Shown piece after piece: positions 1-9,952 of a stretch of 64,000 nt of DNA. The stretch is from Tieghemiomyces parasiticus (taxonomy: Eukaryota; Kickxellomycota; Dimargaritomycetes; Dimargaritales; Dimargaritaceae), in NCBI GenBank assembly GCA_027575765.1, contig JANBPT010000010.1:62001-126000 (forward strand), read 5' to 3'. The notes under the pieces are model-generated. The model worked only from the letters and a program-made list of their open reading frames with translations, was not told where the DNA came from and ran no database searches. Both the position numbers and the translations under genes were made by a program. How positions within the stretch are numbered: the first letter of the stretch is position 1; each line of letters starts with the position of its first letter.

Positions 1-105
1 AAGGTATTGCAGTGGTGGATTTATATAAAGTAGATGGAATGACACACGGCGGACCTTCGGGAAAAATAAATAGATAACCCCCGGGCAGCTCTGGTTACCG
101 TTTGA

Positions 106-1317
106 CTAGGTTGAAGCCTGGGTGGGCTGCTCGCGAGCCGGGTAGGTGTTGATAATATACTCGACCTCCTCGCGCAGGTCGTCACAGATATGGTCGAGGG
201 CCAGGTCGTTCAGATCGTATCCGAATGGATTCTCAATCTCACAGCCGATGCCGTCGATACCGAACAGCGTGAAGGCCACGGCAGTGACGACAGGGATGAG
301 GAAGAAGCCGAGGTTGACGAGAGTGAATGGGAGCAGGCAGCAATACAGATAAAGAGATTGCTTCATGTGGACGCGGTAGGCGAGGGGCATGCAGGTAAGA
401 AGGATGCGTTCGAGGTGGGTCAGATTATCGCCCAGGGAATTACTGAGACCCACCAGAGTGTTGGCCGTCTGCGGGTCGACCGTGCCACGTCGGCGCTGCA
501 CGTAAACGTAGCGGTTGACGTGGAACAAGATCTGTGACGGGATTGACAGGCCGTCGTGGTGGACATTGGGGTCAGTTGAGTGGGCCTCGGTCGAGCCCAG
601 GAGTAGGCGAGTCTCGACGTCGTCACGGTTGCTACTGTGGTATTTATGGGCGCGCGGGATGGTAGAGCTCAGCTGGGTGGGCGATTGGCGGGAGGTGGTG
701 GCGCTGCCGTAGGTGTGACCCTCATCGGAATCACGGCGTTTGAAGTAGGCGGTCGCGGGGGTGTTGGTACCGCTGTGGGATCCGTTCACACGGGTTCCAG
801 GGTCGCTGGCTCCTCCCTGGCATTCCCGGATGAACTCCGAGGGCAGCAACCCACGGAGGTCGTCGTAGTCTACGCCGGCTTCGCGGCGTAAGAAATGCTT
901 GGTGGCGTAGGCGAAAGCGGTGAGGTAGCGCACCATCTTGACCTTCTCGTCGCCATCCTCCTCAGTCTCGGCCGCCACGCCCGTCCAGATGATACGGATG
1001 GAATTGCGAATGACAACCTTGAGCTGGGACCAGGTGCGGCGGCCGTCCAGGTAGGCGGCGTTGGCGTTGTTACTACGGAAGACTAAGAGCAGACCCAGCA
1101 CCACGGAGAATGGGCCGATGAGGGTGTTGGGCAGTTCGAGTGAGTAGTGTGTGTAGTTGTGCACCAGGGCCACGCCCGTGGCAAACAGGGTCACGCTAAG
1201 GACCTGCGGGATGATATTGAAGATCACGGTGCCACGCAGGCGTAACACGTCGGGGTAGGTGTAAATGGTTTTGAAGAACCCAGGGACCACGTTCTCGAAG
1301 CCTTGGTTTTCGTACAT
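106..1317 (-). CDS. Bestrophin-like anion channel, copy 1
   Basis: Single-exon 403-residue membrane protein of the bestrophin/RFP-TM (UPF0187) family, which forms pentameric anion channels. Visible marks: an N-terminal VVPGF segment, hydrophobic stretches near residues 35-55 and 65-80, the family-like LIGPFSVVLGLLLVFRSNNAN block followed by LDGRR, and the C-terminal GCEIENPFGYDLNDLALD block, which matches the acidic ND-rich loop of the family. Residues about 165-265 are a Ser/Thr/His-rich insert, probably a flexible cytosolic loop. The start is the ATG at 1317 and the stop is TAG. It lies 1.3 kb downstream of a same-strand paralogue at 2646-3842, so this is a tandem duplication. The family is secure; the ion carried and the membrane it sits in cannot be read from sequence. 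Confidence 0.85.
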   Translation of the reverse strand: MYENQGFENVVPGFFKTIYTYPDVLRLRGTVIFNIIPQVLSVTLFATGVALVHNYTHYSLELPNTLIGPFSVVLGLLLVFRSNNANAAYLDGRRTWSQLKVVIRNSIRIIWTGVAAETEEDGDEKVKMVRYLTAFAYATKHFLRREAGVDYDDLRGLLPSEFIRECQGGASDPGTRVNGSHSGTNTPATAYFKRRDSDEGHTYGSATTSRQSPTQLSSTIPRAHKYHSSNRDDVETRLLLGSTEAHSTDPNVHHDGLSIPSQILFHVNRYVYVQRRRGTVDPQTANTLVGLSNSLGDNLTHLERILLTCMPLAYRVHMKQSLYLYCCLLPFTLVNLGFFLIPVVTAVAFTLFGIDGIGCEIENPFGYDLNDLALDHICDDLREEVEYIINTYPAREQPTQAST

Positions 1318-2645
1318 GGCAGCTAACTAGACGGGGCTGAGGGGTGGCTATTGCGGGGTTTCGAGGTCGGTATGCTAGGCATGGGGCAGGCGAGCCGAAG
1401 GCGAGGGTGGGACATGATAGGGCTCACAAGGGTCAATGTACATGTAGACGAATGCGTTTCGGCAGGGAGGTCAGGCCGAGTGAAATAGCTGGTCTACAAG
1501 GTGGTAGAGGATACGTGGACTGCTAAGGGGCAATGAAGGCGGGCCGCCGTGTTGACAGGCAGGCTGTGCAAACTTACGTTGGTCAGTTGCCGAGATGCTG
1601 ATGAGGTAGAGGACGGGTTTCGGTGCTGGGGTAAGCGGCGTCAACGCGGAGTTAGGTTGCTGGGGGTAAATATAGGCCGGAGAACGATAGGCGACAAGTA
1701 TTGGGGCCTTGAGGTGAACGGAAGCTGGTCGGGGTACAGAACCCAAAACGACTTTATACCCATGATGTCGTTTGCGGGGTAGCGGGGCTAAGAAGTGTCG
1801 AATGGGAGGAGGCCAGTGAGGGCGTGGGAGTGACTAGGGCATTTGCCGGGTTGCCAGAAAGGACAGTGAAAGCCGGTTGGTAAATAAGCAAGAGGAGGGC
1901 GTGAAGAGAGGATGCAGAGGGAGGTCCGCCGCCATTGAATGATCTACGGTGCGCTGTGATGCAAGCGTCACCACCGGGGCCCATTGTAAACGACTCGGGC
2001 GACTGGTCGGCGCCAGGGGGGGAATGCATGAGGTGCACATGAATTTTGGTGATATTTCATACGTAAAACTGTTGCGGTTTACCGCACAAATAGGTCATGC
2101 ACGCAGCAGCAGGATGCAGTGAGCGACCCAATGCCCGACAGTGAAGGTCGAGATGGGCTTATGCAGCAATCGGTATGGCGCTCCGCCAATAAGTGGACCA
2201 AATGGCTGCACCATCCTCCTGTACGTGTGAATGTTGGCATTAACATTCGCACCATCTCGCTCGATCCCGCTGTAAGTGCCACCGGTGACTTCAATATTTC
2301 ATCGCGCATTCTCCGGTTTCCTAGGCACATGAGACATATGACCCATGCCAATGTTCCAGCCCTGAGGTGCCCGTGAGCGCTGATGTACACATCAAGCACG
2401 CAGATGGGGTGCTTGCCCGGCTATATCGTCAATAGGTCTACCGTATAAACCGTCACCCGAACTACTCCTCCACACTTTGCGGCCTCACACCGGATATTAC
2501 CGGACATAGTGACATTCCGAATAAGAAAACCCAAGTAAGGATATTTGATGTATACCTACCAGGTCCGTCGGGCCTCACCTCAATATGATCTATAGACAAG
2601 TAGATTACTATGTTGTTGAAAAATCATGGCCCAATCAATAAACCT
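1318..2645. other. Spacer between the two bestrophin genes
   Basis: About 1.3 kb without a supportable gene. It should hold the promoter of copy 1 and the 3' end of copy 2. Open frames here are short, lack family features and look like chance. Confidence 0.5.
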
Positions 2646-3842
2646 CTAAGCTTCAACCAGTCTACCGCACAATGGGTAAGTCTGGATCACGTACTCCGCC
2701 TCCTCGCGCAGGTCGTCACAGATATCGTCCAGGGCCAGGTCGTTCAAATCGTACCCAAAGGGATTCTCAATCTCGCACCCAATCCCATCGATACCGAACA
2801 GCGTGAAGGCTACGGCGGCCACCACGGGGACAAGCAAAAACCCAAGGTTGACCAGAGTGAACGGCAGCAGGAAGAGATACAGATACAGCGACTGCTTGAG
2901 GTGGACACGGTAGGCAAGGGGCATCGGAGTCAAGAGGATACGCTCGAGCTGGGTTACGTTGTCACCAAGATCATTACTGAGTGCAACGATGGTAGCGCAG
3001 GTCAACGAATCGACCTTCCGGTAGTGCGACTGGCGGAAAATGTACTTGTTGAATTGGAACAGGATCTGTGACGGAAGGGGTATGTTAGTAGCGGTCGTGA
3101 AACTGGCGGGGTTGAGCCGGGGATTGGGGGTGACGAAGGCCGGGTCGAGCAGCAGGCGGGTCTCGTCCATGTCGGCGCCAGCCTTCCAACCGTCCTTACT
3201 GACCCATTGAGGTCCAGCAGGAGCACAGGTGGAGGGGTAGCTCGCGGTGGCCTTGACAGATTGGTAACGGGCAGCGGAAACGTTCACCAGATTGTTGTCG
3301 TAGTGGTCCTGATAGTGGGCCCTGGCGTTTTCCTGGCCACGCTTGTACGCCTCAATGAACTCCTCTGAGAGAAGATTCTGTAAGTCGTCGTACTCGACGC
3401 CCAGCTCGCGACGCAGGAAGTGTTTCGTGGCGTAGGCGAAGGCCGTGAGGTGCCTGACTACCTTGACTTTCTCCTCGGCGTCAATGCTGGAGTCAGCCAT
3501 CACGCCGTACCAGACCAGGCGGGTCGCGTTGCGAATGTTAGCCTTCAGGTCTGACCAAACTCGACGGCCCTCGAGGAAGGATTCGTTAGCGCTGTCGCTG
3601 CGGAAGACCAGGAGGAGGCCGAGCACAACGGAGAAGGGCCCGATGAGTGAGCTGGGTAGCTGTATTGTGAAGTCGGTGAAGTAGTTAAGGGAGGCCACGC
3701 CCGTGGCAAACGCGGTTACGGTAAAGACCTGCGGAAGGACTCGGAAAATCACCGTGCCACGGACCCGCAGGACATCCGGGTAGGAGAAGACGGTCTCAAC
3801 AAACCCCGGCACGACGTTCTCAATACCTTGCTTTTCGTACAT
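2646..3842 (-). CDS. Bestrophin-like anion channel, copy 2
   Basis: Single-exon 398-residue paralogue of the preceding gene, on the same strand. It shares the MYE(K/N)QG start, the VVPGF segment, the SLIGPFSVVLGLLLVFRS block, the VWSDL/TWSQL region, the YATKHFLRRE motif and an identical C-terminal GCEIENPFGYDLNDLALD block. The two copies differ mainly in the central insert (about residues 165-260), which is unalignable by eye, and at the extreme C-terminus. This pattern fits an old duplication with the channel core under constraint and a free loop. Start ATG at 3842, stop TAG. The role is presumed to be anion flux; specificity is unknown. Confidence 0.85.
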   Translation of the reverse strand: MYEKQGIENVVPGFVETVFSYPDVLRVRGTVIFRVLPQVFTVTAFATGVASLNYFTDFTIQLPSSLIGPFSVVLGLLLVFRSDSANESFLEGRRVWSDLKANIRNATRLVWYGVMADSSIDAEEKVKVVRHLTAFAYATKHFLRRELGVEYDDLQNLLSEEFIEAYKRGQENARAHYQDHYDNNLVNVSAARYQSVKATASYPSTCAPAGPQWVSKDGWKAGADMDETRLLLDPAFVTPNPRLNPASFTTATNIPLPSQILFQFNKYIFRQSHYRKVDSLTCATIVALSNDLGDNVTQLERILLTPMPLAYRVHLKQSLYLYLFLLPFTLVNLGFLLVPVVAAVAFTLFGIDGIGCEIENPFGYDLNDLALDDICDDLREEAEYVIQTYPLCGRLVEA

Positions 3843-5791
3843 GGTGGGTAGGAAGGAAGTAGGAGAGGGGATAATCTCTACCGAGGCGATGCGTGTTAGG
3901 GATACAGCGGTGACGGTTAATAAGTGGACTTAGACGTGGACAGTCTCCCGGGACGATGAAGATACCACAGAGGCTTCAGCCGCCTACATAGCTTACGTAG
4001 TCAGTGGGCACGGATGTCAGGATTTTGGTGAGCACTGGCATACACGTATAATGAGAAATGAGAAATGTCGACTCGTTAAAGGCGAGGAAACCGTAGCGAG
4101 GTCAAAAAGCTTGTCAAGTCCCACTTCCTCATCGATTGGGGATGGGCTAGGCTTTATAGACAGTCCAACCGTGCGCGCCACGGTCGCCGAAACGACGAGA
4201 GGCATATCCGGCCATGGTAGGCCATCTTCGTAATGAATGATGGCCACAGGATAAGCCCTTGTTTAACAAAGAAACCCTCGTGGATCTATACCCCTTCCCC
4301 GATGCTCAATAATCCACGCCTGACTCCCTCATCCAGCACAGCCCTCTACGCCCCACTGCGACTGAAATATGGTTGTTGGTATTAAGTTCGACCCCCCCCC
4401 TGTAGCCCATCAGGGCTGGTTGCGACCCAAGCCCACTTGGCTGTTAGACGCTAATAAATAGACGGTAGGACGCCCCATGGAGGCAAGCACTGAGGCAGTA
4501 AAGAGGGTGGGGGGCTGCTCCTCCATCAGATACGGACCGCCGTGCCCGAGGACATTACAACGCAGCGGGTCTTGGGGCGCTTGGTAAGTTCGCACCTGGT
4601 TCTCTTGGCCTCATTTTGGTGGCCCTTACTCCCAACTTGGCTGCATAAGTCTATTCTGCCCTCCCCGTAGCTTAGATAACGTGGTTGGGTTAGGGCAGGA
4701 CTCCCCTGCTTACCTTACCAGGCCTCAACCCTAGACATTTATGGGCTCCTAGCTCAGCAAAAGTCAGCAACGGCCAGCAGGGCATTCGGCTGCCGTCGTC
4801 CGGTGCTTGCAAACACCGCGTCGTGGGCCCCCGTAGGTCACCTGATTATATTGCCTGATCACTGGTAACGGAGCAGCTGGTGGGCTGGCCCGCCAGGTAG
4901 TATAGCCCTGGAGCCATTGCACCTACTCCCACTCTCTCGTCACAGCCAAAGGTAGGCTGGCCTACCGTGGTAACAACTCAGAACTCTCCAGCTTAAAGCT
5001 GCGCAGGCAGAGCGGGGTACTCTGTCGATAGAACCCCACCAACACGCCTGCTGCGGCCACTCTTGTTAGTCACCACTGGACTGGGCAGCTCGATGTCCGA
5101 GACAGATCTGCTGCGCTGACGATCTCAACGAAGCTTGCCGCCGCGTCGTCTAGATCCTTCGCGATGCTAGGGAAGCATCGGCCAGACCAGCCAACTTTTT
5201 GTGGCCGGTGTGTTGGTGCCGATCTTCACAAGGTCCCCAGATCCGCAGCTGGTTCGAATGCAGGCTCTCTCTTCACCAACCGCTCTGCGATGCCAAAGTA
5301 ATTCGTTGCCTAGTTAGTCTCAAGGTCAAGACCGTCAGCTCTGCGGAATCCCTGCCCTCTCCAAGACACCAAGTGAGTCGGGTCACCCACGGGTACCCTT
5401 ATCACCAGCTTTCATAACGCCCTCTCCCCCCCTCACTATTAGACGTCTTTTGACTGGCTGAGCATTCCCATTTGGCCACCTGACCGCCCCCTCCCTTACC
5501 GTGCAATCTCTCTGCGCAGGCGGACCTACCGTGATACCGCCGCACGTCAGACGCCCCTCCCCTCTCTTTCTGTTTAAACCCGTCACCTCCAGCGCCACCT
5601 CGCCATTGCCGCCGAATCTCTCCCGTTCCATAGCCCTTCTTCTTTAGACCTCTACCTCACGTCACCCTAATACCTTACATACTACTCGCCTTGGCGTGGC
5701 CATTAATCCACATTTAGCTCTTCTTTTTTGGGATCTTCCCCACGCCGAGTTTCTCCCTTCCCCAGCACCTTTGGGCTTTACTCCAACCACC
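3843..5791. other. Spacer, divergent promoters
   Basis: About 1.9 kb between the divergent bestrophin copy 2 and the mS38 gene. It contains a C9 run near 4390 and pyrimidine-rich sequence just upstream of 5792. I found no open frame with family features and no RNA gene. Confidence 0.5.
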
Positions 5792-7381
5792 ATGGTCCAC
5801 CTCCTGACCGCACGTAGGAGCCTGGGCCGCTCGGCCCGACTGCAAACCTTGCGGGCATACTACTCGTCGTCGTCATCGTCGTCCAACCGGTCCAAGGGCA
5901 GCCGGCCGATGGCCCTGACCTACAGCGTCAGCCCTGTCCCGCAGGAATTTGCCGAGTCGTCCTTCTTCGCCCTGCACCGCCCGCTCCTGGACATGAAGCC
6001 GTTCAACCGCTCCAAGAGCTTCACCTTTACTCTGCCCCCCACCGGCCGTCCGGCCTCCCGCAAGACCGCCAAGGCCCCGGGCCAGGCTACCGCCGCTGCG
6101 TCCTTTTCGAAGGTCCAGGTGTCTATCGTCGAAGAGGGGGCATCGTCTCCCACCCACCTCGGTATGCAGCACGGTGGTCAGCACCAGTACGCCAACCATC
6201 GCTTCGCCGCATCACTCGCTGCCCGTGAAGAACCCACCGCAACCGATCTGGATGCCGGGGCCGCGAAAGCCCTGCGCGAATCCGCCGCCGATCAGCCCTT
6301 TTGGACCGGCGGTAAGCCCTTCGAGAACCTGTCGACGTTGTCCAAGTTCCAGGTTGACCCGCAAGTGTCGGCCCTAAGCCAGCAGCTGAGCCAACTGCGC
6401 CCTTTCGTTGCCCCGGCCCCACCCGCCGCCCCGAGGAACCTTTTGGGTCGCGGCGCCAAGCTCGCGAATGTCTCCCCACCGACCCGCACCCAGCACCACA
6501 TCTTTATGCCCCCGTCGCTGGAAGCCCCCGAAGAGGCCCTCATTCCGGAAGCCCTGCGTCTCGGCCCCCTTGCTCCGCGCATCTTCAACCTGGACCCCAC
6601 GTCACCCTCGGCCCTGACCCCGTCGCCCTTCGATAACCCTGCATTCGAACCCATGGCCGCCGAAGAGGCTGCCGAGGTGGTGGAGGAGTTTTTCGACGCT
6701 GTCGAAATGCAGCAGGAGGCCGACTTTTATATCACCCAGAAGACCTCGACCCTCCGCCGTCGGTTCGGGTATGGTATGACCACCCGGCCCGCACCCACCA
6801 AGTACACCGAGGAGGAAGGATTCGAAGTGGCGACCGAGGGCGAGACGGGTGCCGCCGATCTGCGGCAGAGCAGCGACACGTACGTGCCGGTCCGTCGTCC
6901 TTCAGCCCCAGCTTCGCGCCACGTCCCGACTGTCTATTACGAGGACCGCGAACTGGCCGGCCAACGGACGATCCACCACCAAATTGCGCGCCGGGTCCAA
7001 CTGGCCTGCCGGCGTACCCGCCAGCAACGTCTGCTCCGCAGCATGGACGTCCGCGGCTCAGCTACCCTGGGTCGTATGTCCCACCCGCACTTCTACGCCC
7101 CGCTCCGCCGCGCCAAACTGATCCCGGCTACCCTCCGTGACCTTGCGGCCCGGCTTCATAACCCCGAGGTGTGGTGGCGCGATCGCCAGGCCGTTCTCCA
7201 GCAGTACCGGGAGAACCCCCACAGCACAATTGGTGACGGCAGTGGTGCGCCAGCCGTGGCGCCCGCTGTGGTGTATCGTATGGACTCGGTGCTGCGTAAG
7301 CGCCGTAAGAAGATGAACAAGCACAAGCACGAGAAACTGCGTAAGCGTACGCGTGCCCTGCGCCGGCGCCTTCGGAAGTAA
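5792..7381 (+). CDS. Mitochondrial ribosomal protein mS38 / Cox24-like
   Basis: Predicted 529-residue mitochondrial protein. The last 34 residues are the very basic mS38/Cox24/AURKAIP1 domain (DUF1713): SVLRKRRKKMNKHKHEKLRK followed by a second Arg-rich stretch up to the stop. In the family this tail binds small-subunit mitochondrial rRNA, and yeast Cox24 is needed for cytochrome oxidase expression. The ATG at 5792 sits in ACCATGG and starts an Arg/Ser-rich, acid-free presequence (residues 1-38), so I prefer it to the open frame further upstream, which begins with GTG. The body between presequence and tail is Pro/Ala/Ser-rich, and far longer than yeast Cox24 (about 110 residues). No intron is apparent. 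The tail identification is strong; the function of the long body is unknown. Confidence 0.85.
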   Translation: MVHLLTARRSLGRSARLQTLRAYYSSSSSSSNRSKGSRPMALTYSVSPVPQEFAESSFFALHRPLLDMKPFNRSKSFTFTLPPTGRPASRKTAKAPGQATAAASFSKVQVSIVEEGASSPTHLGMQHGGQHQYANHRFAASLAAREEPTATDLDAGAAKALRESAADQPFWTGGKPFENLSTLSKFQVDPQVSALSQQLSQLRPFVAPAPPAAPRNLLGRGAKLANVSPPTRTQHHIFMPPSLEAPEEALIPEALRLGPLAPRIFNLDPTSPSALTPSPFDNPAFEPMAAEEAAEVVEEFFDAVEMQQEADFYITQKTSTLRRRFGYGMTTRPAPTKYTEEEGFEVATEGETGAADLRQSSDTYVPVRRPSAPASRHVPTVYYEDRELAGQRTIHHQIARRVQLACRRTRQQRLLRSMDVRGSATLGRMSHPHFYAPLRRAKLIPATLRDLAARLHNPEVWWRDRQAVLQQYRENPHSTIGDGSGAPAVAPAVVYRMDSVLRKRRKKMNKHKHEKLRKRTRALRRRLRK

Positions 7382-8304
7382 ATAGTGACCAAGTGGGCGG
7401 AGACGGGTGGGGTTGGCACGAAGAATGTTATCTCAAACTTTCACCGTCCCCCCACCCACCCTCCTGTCGCCCAATTTTGTCTTCGTCTCACTTTGTCTTT
7501 TGGTGAGGCCCGTCACCCCCCCCCCCCACGTTGATGGGCCTTGGGTCCAACCACACCATCATTCAGAGATCCCTTACCCTCGCCATGTTCTATTTTTCGT
7601 TTCCCTCCCAGCTATTATCCATCCTGTCGCTAATAGCCGTTCAAATACACCCCATCATCGATCTATACGTTAATATTGTGTTTCGTATTATAGTGGACCA
7701 GTTTCGGGTTTGATGTACAAATTTTGGCTTGAACTTCCAATATATGTAGTAGGTATTCCCAAAGATAGCATGCCAGGTGCTTGATGATGGTACTGCGCCC
7801 TTAGGCCATGCCAGTCTAGGGTAATTGCCCCTGTAGTGTATTGCCAGTTCGGGAGGAGGGGGTGGGGGGTAAACCCCAACACTGGGAATACACCTAACCA
7901 GTGACCATTTAGTTGGGTAGCCATATGGGGCACAAAAGCGCCATTGAGAGTACCTGGACCCGTCACCTCCCCCTCTCGCCACGAAATGTCTTTTATAGCT
8001 CATTTTCTCATGACACCAACCTACCCAGCTAACAGTCCGTTGTAATTGGCGCAGTAATTACTTTAATAGGTTCCAATCTGGAGCATCTAGGCATTGGCAC
8101 CTTGGCTGGCCTGGGGTTTCTAATATAAGGAGGAATGCACTACTACTTTGATAGCTTCCAAGCCAAAGTCTATCGCCCGCTACTATATGAGGTAGGTATA
8201 TACCTGAGAGAGGGGGGGGTCAGTTCAATGGGGAGATCGGGAAGTCTAACAAATCGTAGTGTAGGTTCATGATAATTGCATTGTAAAGTAGTATCGTCAA
8301 GGCT
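7382..8304. other. Spacer upstream of the Myb gene
   Basis: Contains a C-rich homopolymer near 7517-7528 and no supportable gene. If the Myb gene has a 5' exon it should lie here, but I could not identify one. Confidence 0.45.
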
Positions 8305-8311
8305 TATATAA
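8305..8311 (+). promoter_or_regulatory. Possible TATA box of the Myb gene
   Basis: TATATAA lies about 120 bases before the first in-frame ATG (8433). Two ATGs out of frame, at 8330 and 8359, fall between them and would act as upstream starts. Confidence 0.35.
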
Positions 8312-8432
8312 TCAAGCCATCTTTTCTAGATGAAGGGGTGCAAAAGAAAACCGTTCCCATGAGGGTAGAGCCTGGTCGAGGTTTTCTCTGGAGCAGGACG
8401 CTCAACTCCGGGAGCATACCAAGAACCACGGT

Positions 8433-9506
8433 ATGAGCGACTGGGCCCCGATCACCCAGGTTCTCGCTAACCGGAGTGCTACCGAGTGCCGCCGGCGCGT
8501 CCTCGTCATCGCTGATCCGGGGGGGGTGAAACGACGGTTTCTATGGAGCCCCAAGGATGATGAACGGCTGAACGAACTGGTCGAACAATATAGTCGTGAT
8601 TTCGAGGTGGCAGTGGAACACTTCCCGAACTGCAATGGCAATGCTATCCGGCGGCGACACGATTTCATCAACCGTCCGGCCGAGAATCTAAAGTGGAATC
8701 CGGAAGAGATCGCCAAACTGCGTGAAGCAGCAGAGCAGTATGGGACGGAGAGCCGCTGGAAGGATGTGGCCGAGGCGGCTGGGACGCAATCGGCCCATCG
8801 GTGCTATAAGCGTTCGTACAACCTGCCGTTCCAGGGCGAGAAGCGCGGGCGGTGGAATTTCAAGCGGGACATACGGATGCTCATGTGCGTGTTTGACGCG
8901 CGACCCCGGCTTCTTCTAAACAACCCCGTCTACTACGACCTGTGCGCTAAGTACCGTCGCACCTTCAGCGACCGGCCCTTCTTTGCTGCCGGCGAGATCC
9001 CAGACCAGGCCCTTCCGGGCCACTCGTCCGTGGAAGCTGCCGACCTCGGCAAAGTGGTCGCTAGCCCCGATCCAGCCCACTCCGCTACCGGCAAAGCAAC
9101 AGGTTCGCCATCCGCCCCACCACCATGCTCCACCTCCGCTGCCGAGTCGAGTGCGAAGCCTGCCGACACCGAGCCGGCCGAAGAACCACTTCTGTTATGG
9201 CACCAAATTGCCCTCAAACTGGATAGCCAGGACTCGGATCACCCGTTCTATTGCAAGAAACACTTCCGCCTTATACTGGAGGGTGCCGAGCTTATTGCTC
9301 GACTCACGCCCGAGGAATGTGACCGACTGATAAGGATCAAGCCCCACCATGGACCTGCGGCCCTGGAAAGGGTCCAGCCGGGCAGCGGTGGCCGAGTGAA
9401 CGTGTCGCAGGTGATCTCTCTGAAGCGGGCCAGAAAGTTGATCGATGTTATGTCGAAGTGCCTGGATAAGGACCGCCCCCAGGGGAGCGAGGGCTGGTTT
9501 AGATAA
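8433..9506 (+). CDS. Multi-repeat Myb/SANT DNA-binding protein, 5' end uncertain
   Basis: At least 357 residues with consecutive Myb-type helical repeats. Repeat 1 runs from FSLEQDAQL, upstream of the first ATG, to SATECRRR; repeat 2 from FLWSPKDDERL to AIRRRHDF; repeat 3 from LKWNPEEIAKL to AHRCYKRSYN. A fourth starts at GRWNFKRDIRML, is interrupted by a Ser/Pro/Ala-rich insert of roughly 90-100 residues, and seems to resume at LLWHQIALKLDSQ. Such proteins normally bind DNA as transcription factors or snRNA-gene activators. The frame stays open upstream to 8334, and residues coded before the ATG at 8433 belong to repeat 1, so the ATG start truncates a domain. Either a 5' exon is missing from this model or the gene has lost its start. 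No target is inferred. Confidence 0.7.
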   Translation: MSDWAPITQVLANRSATECRRRVLVIADPGGVKRRFLWSPKDDERLNELVEQYSRDFEVAVEHFPNCNGNAIRRRHDFINRPAENLKWNPEEIAKLREAAEQYGTESRWKDVAEAAGTQSAHRCYKRSYNLPFQGEKRGRWNFKRDIRMLMCVFDARPRLLLNNPVYYDLCAKYRRTFSDRPFFAAGEIPDQALPGHSSVEAADLGKVVASPDPAHSATGKATGSPSAPPPCSTSAAESSAKPADTEPAEEPLLLWHQIALKLDSQDSDHPFYCKKHFRLILEGAELIARLTPEECDRLIRIKPHHGPAALERVQPGSGGRVNVSQVISLKRARKLIDVMSKCLDKDRPQGSEGWFR

Positions 9507-9887
9507 ACCTTACAACGTGATCGGAATTAACCAGCTCTTGACCTGGTCAACCTATCTTCTATCCAACACATAGCTTACTACTCAGCATTTCTGATCACGG
9601 TCGACCATGTTGAGACGTAAAGAAATAGCTAGGGAAATATATATATTTATATACAGGCATATGTATGTCATACTCAGTACCCGAGCCACGCGACGTGGGT
9701 GGCCAAGCCTCGTGGTCCGGTTATAAGACCATCGAGTAGGCCTTCTATACTTTAGGGCCTTCCATCATGTCTTGTTATCCACCATCAAATGGTCTAACCT
9801 GTTTATTGATGTGACCTCGAACCGATCGCCCCACGGCTCGGACATGGCGCATCCAACGGTCACTGAGGTAGTGTCAGCCCTTGGGTC
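9507..9887. other. Spacer with AT-rich tract
   Basis: Holds the 3' region of the Myb gene and an AT-rich run near 9636-9655. No gene seen. Confidence 0.5.
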
Positions 9888-9896
9888 TATATAAAG
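9888..9896 (+). promoter_or_regulatory. TATA box of small secreted-protein gene
   Basis: TATATAAAG lies 57 bases upstream of the ATG at 9953, a good distance for a core promoter with a short leader. It supports reading the short open frame that follows as a real first exon. Confidence 0.5.
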
Positions 9897-9952
9897 CTCC
9901 ACGGTCAGGATGCTCGGCTTACCCATCCCAAAGATTGAGAGATAGGCGAAAC

